From: Candidatus Obscuribacterales bacterium
Lineage (GTDB): Bacteria > Cyanobacteriota > Vampirovibrionia > Obscuribacterales > Obscuribacteraceae
DNA: 64,000 nucleotides
Assembly (NCBI GenBank): GCA_021732085.1
Contig: JAKFVQ010000025.1
Location: 62,001-126,000 of the forward strand
Direction of reading: 5' to 3'
Part shown: in pieces, positions 61,766-64,000 of the stretch
Layout of the letters: each line of letters opens with the position of its first letter
Position numbering within the stretch: the stretch's first letter is position 1
The notes under the pieces: model-generated
The model's database searches: none
Told to the model about the DNA's origin: nothing
Seen by the model: the letters and a program-made list of their open reading frames with translations, nothing else
Program-made: the position numbers and the translations under genes

Positions 61766-64000
61766 CTATTGCGTTTCTTGGTTGACGCTGTAAGGTCCGC
61801 GGGCAGCGGTCACAATTTGCAGGCTTGCTGCCGCGCGCAGAATCTTATCTAGCGTCGCCCGGCCTTCTTCAGTTTTTCTGAGGCTATTGTAGAGCGGCGT
61901 ACTCTGCAAGGCCGACATGATTGAGAAATCAGTCACGAATGCAGTTACTCCGTTGTTAAAATGAGTCTTCTCCACACGCCTATGCGCTACCGCACTTGCC
62001 GGATTGATCTGCTTGAGGGAAGCACTTCCATTGCGAGTCAAGACAATCTCTTGTCCTGGAACGAGTGCAACAGAGTGGCTGCCGGAAACAAATTTGACGT
62101 CACCAGTGCTGTCATCCGTTAGGTTCAAAACCGCCACATCGTTGCCAGTTTCAAATACTAGAGCGGCTGAACCTGCGGTGATACTCACATCACCTTCGTG
62201 CGTGCTTACTAGAATGTTGGATGTAGGCGCAAAGAAAACAGTACCTTTATCGAGAACAAAATGCTGCCCACCACTTGCCTTACCATATGAAATGCCCTGG
62301 CCGCCCAAGCCGGCTAAAACTTGATTATCGAACTGTGCATCAAAGAACATCGCAACATTGTTATTATTGCTGTTCATCGAAACCCCACCTCTATAAATGA
62401 GCTGTTCATCCGCCTGTTCAAGGTCTGATGTAGCCGCGGACTTGCCACGAGACTTTGTTAAATCGGTGGGCACCAAATCATTCGTTATATACAGATTGGG
62501 AAGAGTCGCGATTAGTGGCAACGACACCTGCACAGTCTCGGACTGGATCGTCGTCGGTTGGGTAGCGCTCGTCACTACAGGCGGCGGTATGAACTTAGTG
62601 AACGTCTCAGTCCCGGCCGCGCCAGCAAGCCCCGGCGTGCCACCCTTTCCAGCAGCGCCAGAGCTCCCAGCTGTACCGCCAGATGCAGTAACAGAAGCCG
62701 CGGAACTACCTGCGCCACCAGAACCCCCAGAAGACCCAGCGGCACCGGGACTGGTGCCAACACTGCCAGTAGTACCAGTTTGCCCTGATGCGCCAACCGA
62801 AAAGCCTGTGCCTCCTTTCCCTCCTGCGCCACCGGCTCCAAAAAGACCTGTGCTGCCACCATTGTCACCGCCATCGCCACCGTCACCGCCATTGCCACCA
62901 TCTCCCGTAGCACCGGCAAGGCCGAAGCTTGAGCTTCCACCAAAACCAGCGGAGCCACCTGCTCCACCGGCGCCGCCAGAGCCTCCCGCTGGAGTAGAAC
63001 CGCCCCCTCCGCTTCCGCCGCCACCACCGCCGCCAGCACCGCCACCACCACCGCCGGCACCGCCGTCACCTAAAGTTCCGCTCCCTCCGGCGCCACCGGC
63101 TCCACCGAATCCACCGACGCCGCCTTTGCCCCCTAAATCTCCAAACGCTCCAGCGGCCCCGCCGCTTCCACCAGTTCCGCCTTTGCCGCCCACGCCGCCG
63201 CCGCCACCGCTGATACCGGAAGCTCCAGCGCCGCCATCTCCACCGGCACCACCGGCACCACCATTGTAACCGTCACCGCCCAAAGCAAATGAGTTTGCCC
63301 CAGTCCCGCCATTCCCTCCGGCTCCGCCAGAGCCGCCAACGCCTACAACACCACCATTGCCACCGAACCCAGCGCTACCGCCAGATCCTTTGGAGCCGCC
63401 TTTGCCACCAAATCCATTTGTTCCCCCAGCAAGATCAACAGTTCCAGACTTCAAGCTCACCGCTGTCACGTCAAGAGTACCGCCGCTGCCTCCGTCACCG
63501 CCTCGCCCACCTGCGCCACCACTTCCGCCGGCTCCTCCTGAACCACCTAAGCCACCGCCGCCACCGCTCCCGCTAGTCCCGCCAGCACCACCTGAGCCAC
63601 CGCCTGAGCCGTCAGTCCCGGAGGAGGTAGCGCCAGCTCCGCCTTGCCCACCTGCGCCACCGCTTCCGCCGGCTCCTCCAGAACCTCCACTGCCGCCGAC
63701 ACCACCTGTCCCACCAGCACCGCCTGCGCCACCATCTCCGGCGGCACCACCTGTAAGAACGACATTACCCAACTGAACAGTGCCTGTACTTTTGATTTGA
63801 ACGCTGCCAGCCGCTCCGCCTCCAGCACCCTTGCCACCTACAGCTCCTACTCCACCGGCTCCACCGGTGCCACCGATACCGCCATCACCACCGGCGCCAC
63901 CGGCTCCACCTTTGCCACCGGACTGCCCTGGACTGCTTGTAGAGAGCGCATTGGCACCGTCAGCACCGAAGCCCCCGGTCCCACCACTTCCACCTGAGCC
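61766..64000 (-). CDS. PGRS-like glycine-rich surface protein with FecR-like C-terminal domain (5' end outside window)
   Basis: Open reading frame of at least 744 codons running off the right edge; the true start is not in the window. The visible N-terminal two thirds are runs of GGAGG, GGSGG, GGDGG and GGKGG, like mycobacterial PE_PGRS proteins. The last ~220 residues form a normal domain: a beta-rich FecR-like part (VLDKGTVFFAPTSNILVSTH, GDVSITAGSAALVFETGNDV, LVPGQEIVLTRNGSASLKQI) and a helical end (PLYNSLRKTEEGRATLDKIL). The same two parts occur in the secreted protein at 2602-3378. The Gly-rich DNA is a long GC-rich repeat, prone to length change. Confidence 0.85.
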   Translation of the reverse strand, partial: GSGGSGGTGGFGADGANALSTSSPGQSGGKGGAGGAGGDGGIGGTGGAGGVGAVGGKGAGGGAAGSVQIKSTGTVQLGNVVLTGGAAGDGGAGGAGGTGGVGGSGGSGGAGGSGGAGGQGGAGATSSGTDGSGGGSGGAGGTSGSGGGGGLGGSGGAGGSGGAGGRGGDGGSGGTLDVTAVSLKSGTVDLAGGTNGFGGKGGSKGSGGSAGFGGNGGVVGVGGSGGAGGNGGTGANSFALGGDGYNGGAGGAGGDGGAGASGISGGGGGVGGKGGTGGSGGAAGAFGDLGGKGGVGGFGGAGGAGGSGTLGDGGAGGGGGGAGGGGGGGSGGGGSTPAGGSGGAGGAGGSAGFGGSSSFGLAGATGDGGNGGDGGDGGDNGGSTGLFGAGGAGGKGGTGFSVGASGQTGTTGSVGTSPGAAGSSGGSGGAGSSAASVTASGGTAGSSGAAGKGGTPGLAGAAGTETFTKFIPPPVVTSATQPTTIQSETVQVSLPLIATLPNLYITNDLVPTDLTKSRGKSAATSDLEQADEQLIYRGGVSMNSNNNNVAMFFDAQFDNQVLAGLGGQGISYGKASGGQHFVLDKGTVFFAPTSNILVSTHEGDVSITAGSAALVFETGNDVAVLNLTDDSTGDVKFVSGSHSVALVPGQEIVLTRNGSASLKQINPASAVAHRRVEKTHFNNGVTAFVTDFSIMSALQSTPLYNSLRKTEEGRATLDKILRAAASLQIVTAARGPYSVNQETQ

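Noticed and set aside
62397..63269. Long plus-strand proline-rich reading frames opposite the glycine-rich gene
   Set aside because: They are the complement of GGN codons read as CCN; no start signals, and the minus strand has the coherent domain at its end.

Overview
The window looks like a chromosome segment of a free-living, double-membraned bacterium with roughly 45-50% GC. Secreted TPR proteins, periplasmic TonB-type domains, a TonB-dependent receptor, a ClpS-ClpA pair, a bacterial NHEJ pair, a Ser/Thr kinase with TPRs, a cytochrome P450 and a glycine-rich PGRS-like surface protein are found together. My best guess is a non-photosynthetic relative of cyanobacteria (Melainabacteria/Vampirovibrionia, for example Obscuribacterales). 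That is an inference from gene content only; there is no rRNA here to confirm it.

Layout. 1-2.2 kb: clpA (runs off the left edge) and clpS on the minus strand. 2.6-9.8 kb: a secreted protein, then ku-ligD, a retron-type reverse transcriptase with a highly structured upstream region, and a secreted protein with two retropepsin-like domains. 9.8-15.7 kb: a secreted protein, ychF, a flavin monooxygenase and a CPA2 antiporter with Usp-like domains. 15.9-20.1 kb: a metal-uptake-like island (MerC, TonB-dependent receptor, divergent TonB-domain protein) with two Fur/Zur-like palindromes in the divergent promoter region. 20.1-24 kb: a matrixin-like metalloprotease and a TPR protein, preceded by a structured minus-strand RNA with its own terminator. 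24.5-29.7 kb: rlmI-like methyltransferase, pirin, and a three-gene ABC-2 exporter operon behind a short leader-peptide ORF and terminator. 30-38.8 kb: two paralogues of an unknown family, a TPR kinase, an alpha/beta hydrolase, P450 and DUF1963.

39.0-40.1 kb holds tRNA-Arg(ACG) followed by a 1.0 kb insert bounded by a second copy of the tRNA 3' half; the insert carries a nucleotidyltransferase-type two-gene module and no integrase. 40.4-43.9 kb: a hydrolase-DUF4384 fusion in operon with a caspase-fold TPR protein that has lost both catalytic residues. 44-54 kb: secreted low-complexity, GYF, Tudor-like and TonB-like proteins, an aminoglycoside-phosphotransferase-like gene, and two consecutive tiny peptide genes separated by a 14-bp stem-loop; the second peptide ends in a lanthipeptide-like Cys/Thr tail. 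54-64 kb: a triplicated unknown secreted protein, a membrane glycosyltransferase, a TPR protein, a gene broken by an in-frame TGA, and the C-terminal part of a very glycine-rich protein running off the right edge.

The most unusual signals are: (1) a dispersed palindromic element (core GCAGGCTTCCAGCCTGC) found between genes and also inside coding sequences, always read in the same frame as MGAQASSLLR-E (three times in the LigD linker, once in the receptor N-terminus, and as a degenerate copy forming the end of the reverse transcriptase); (2) the retron next to NHEJ genes; (3) the small peptide cassette at 47.7-48.2 kb; (4) the integrase-less tRNA mini-island; and (5) the dead caspase with DUF4384 partner.
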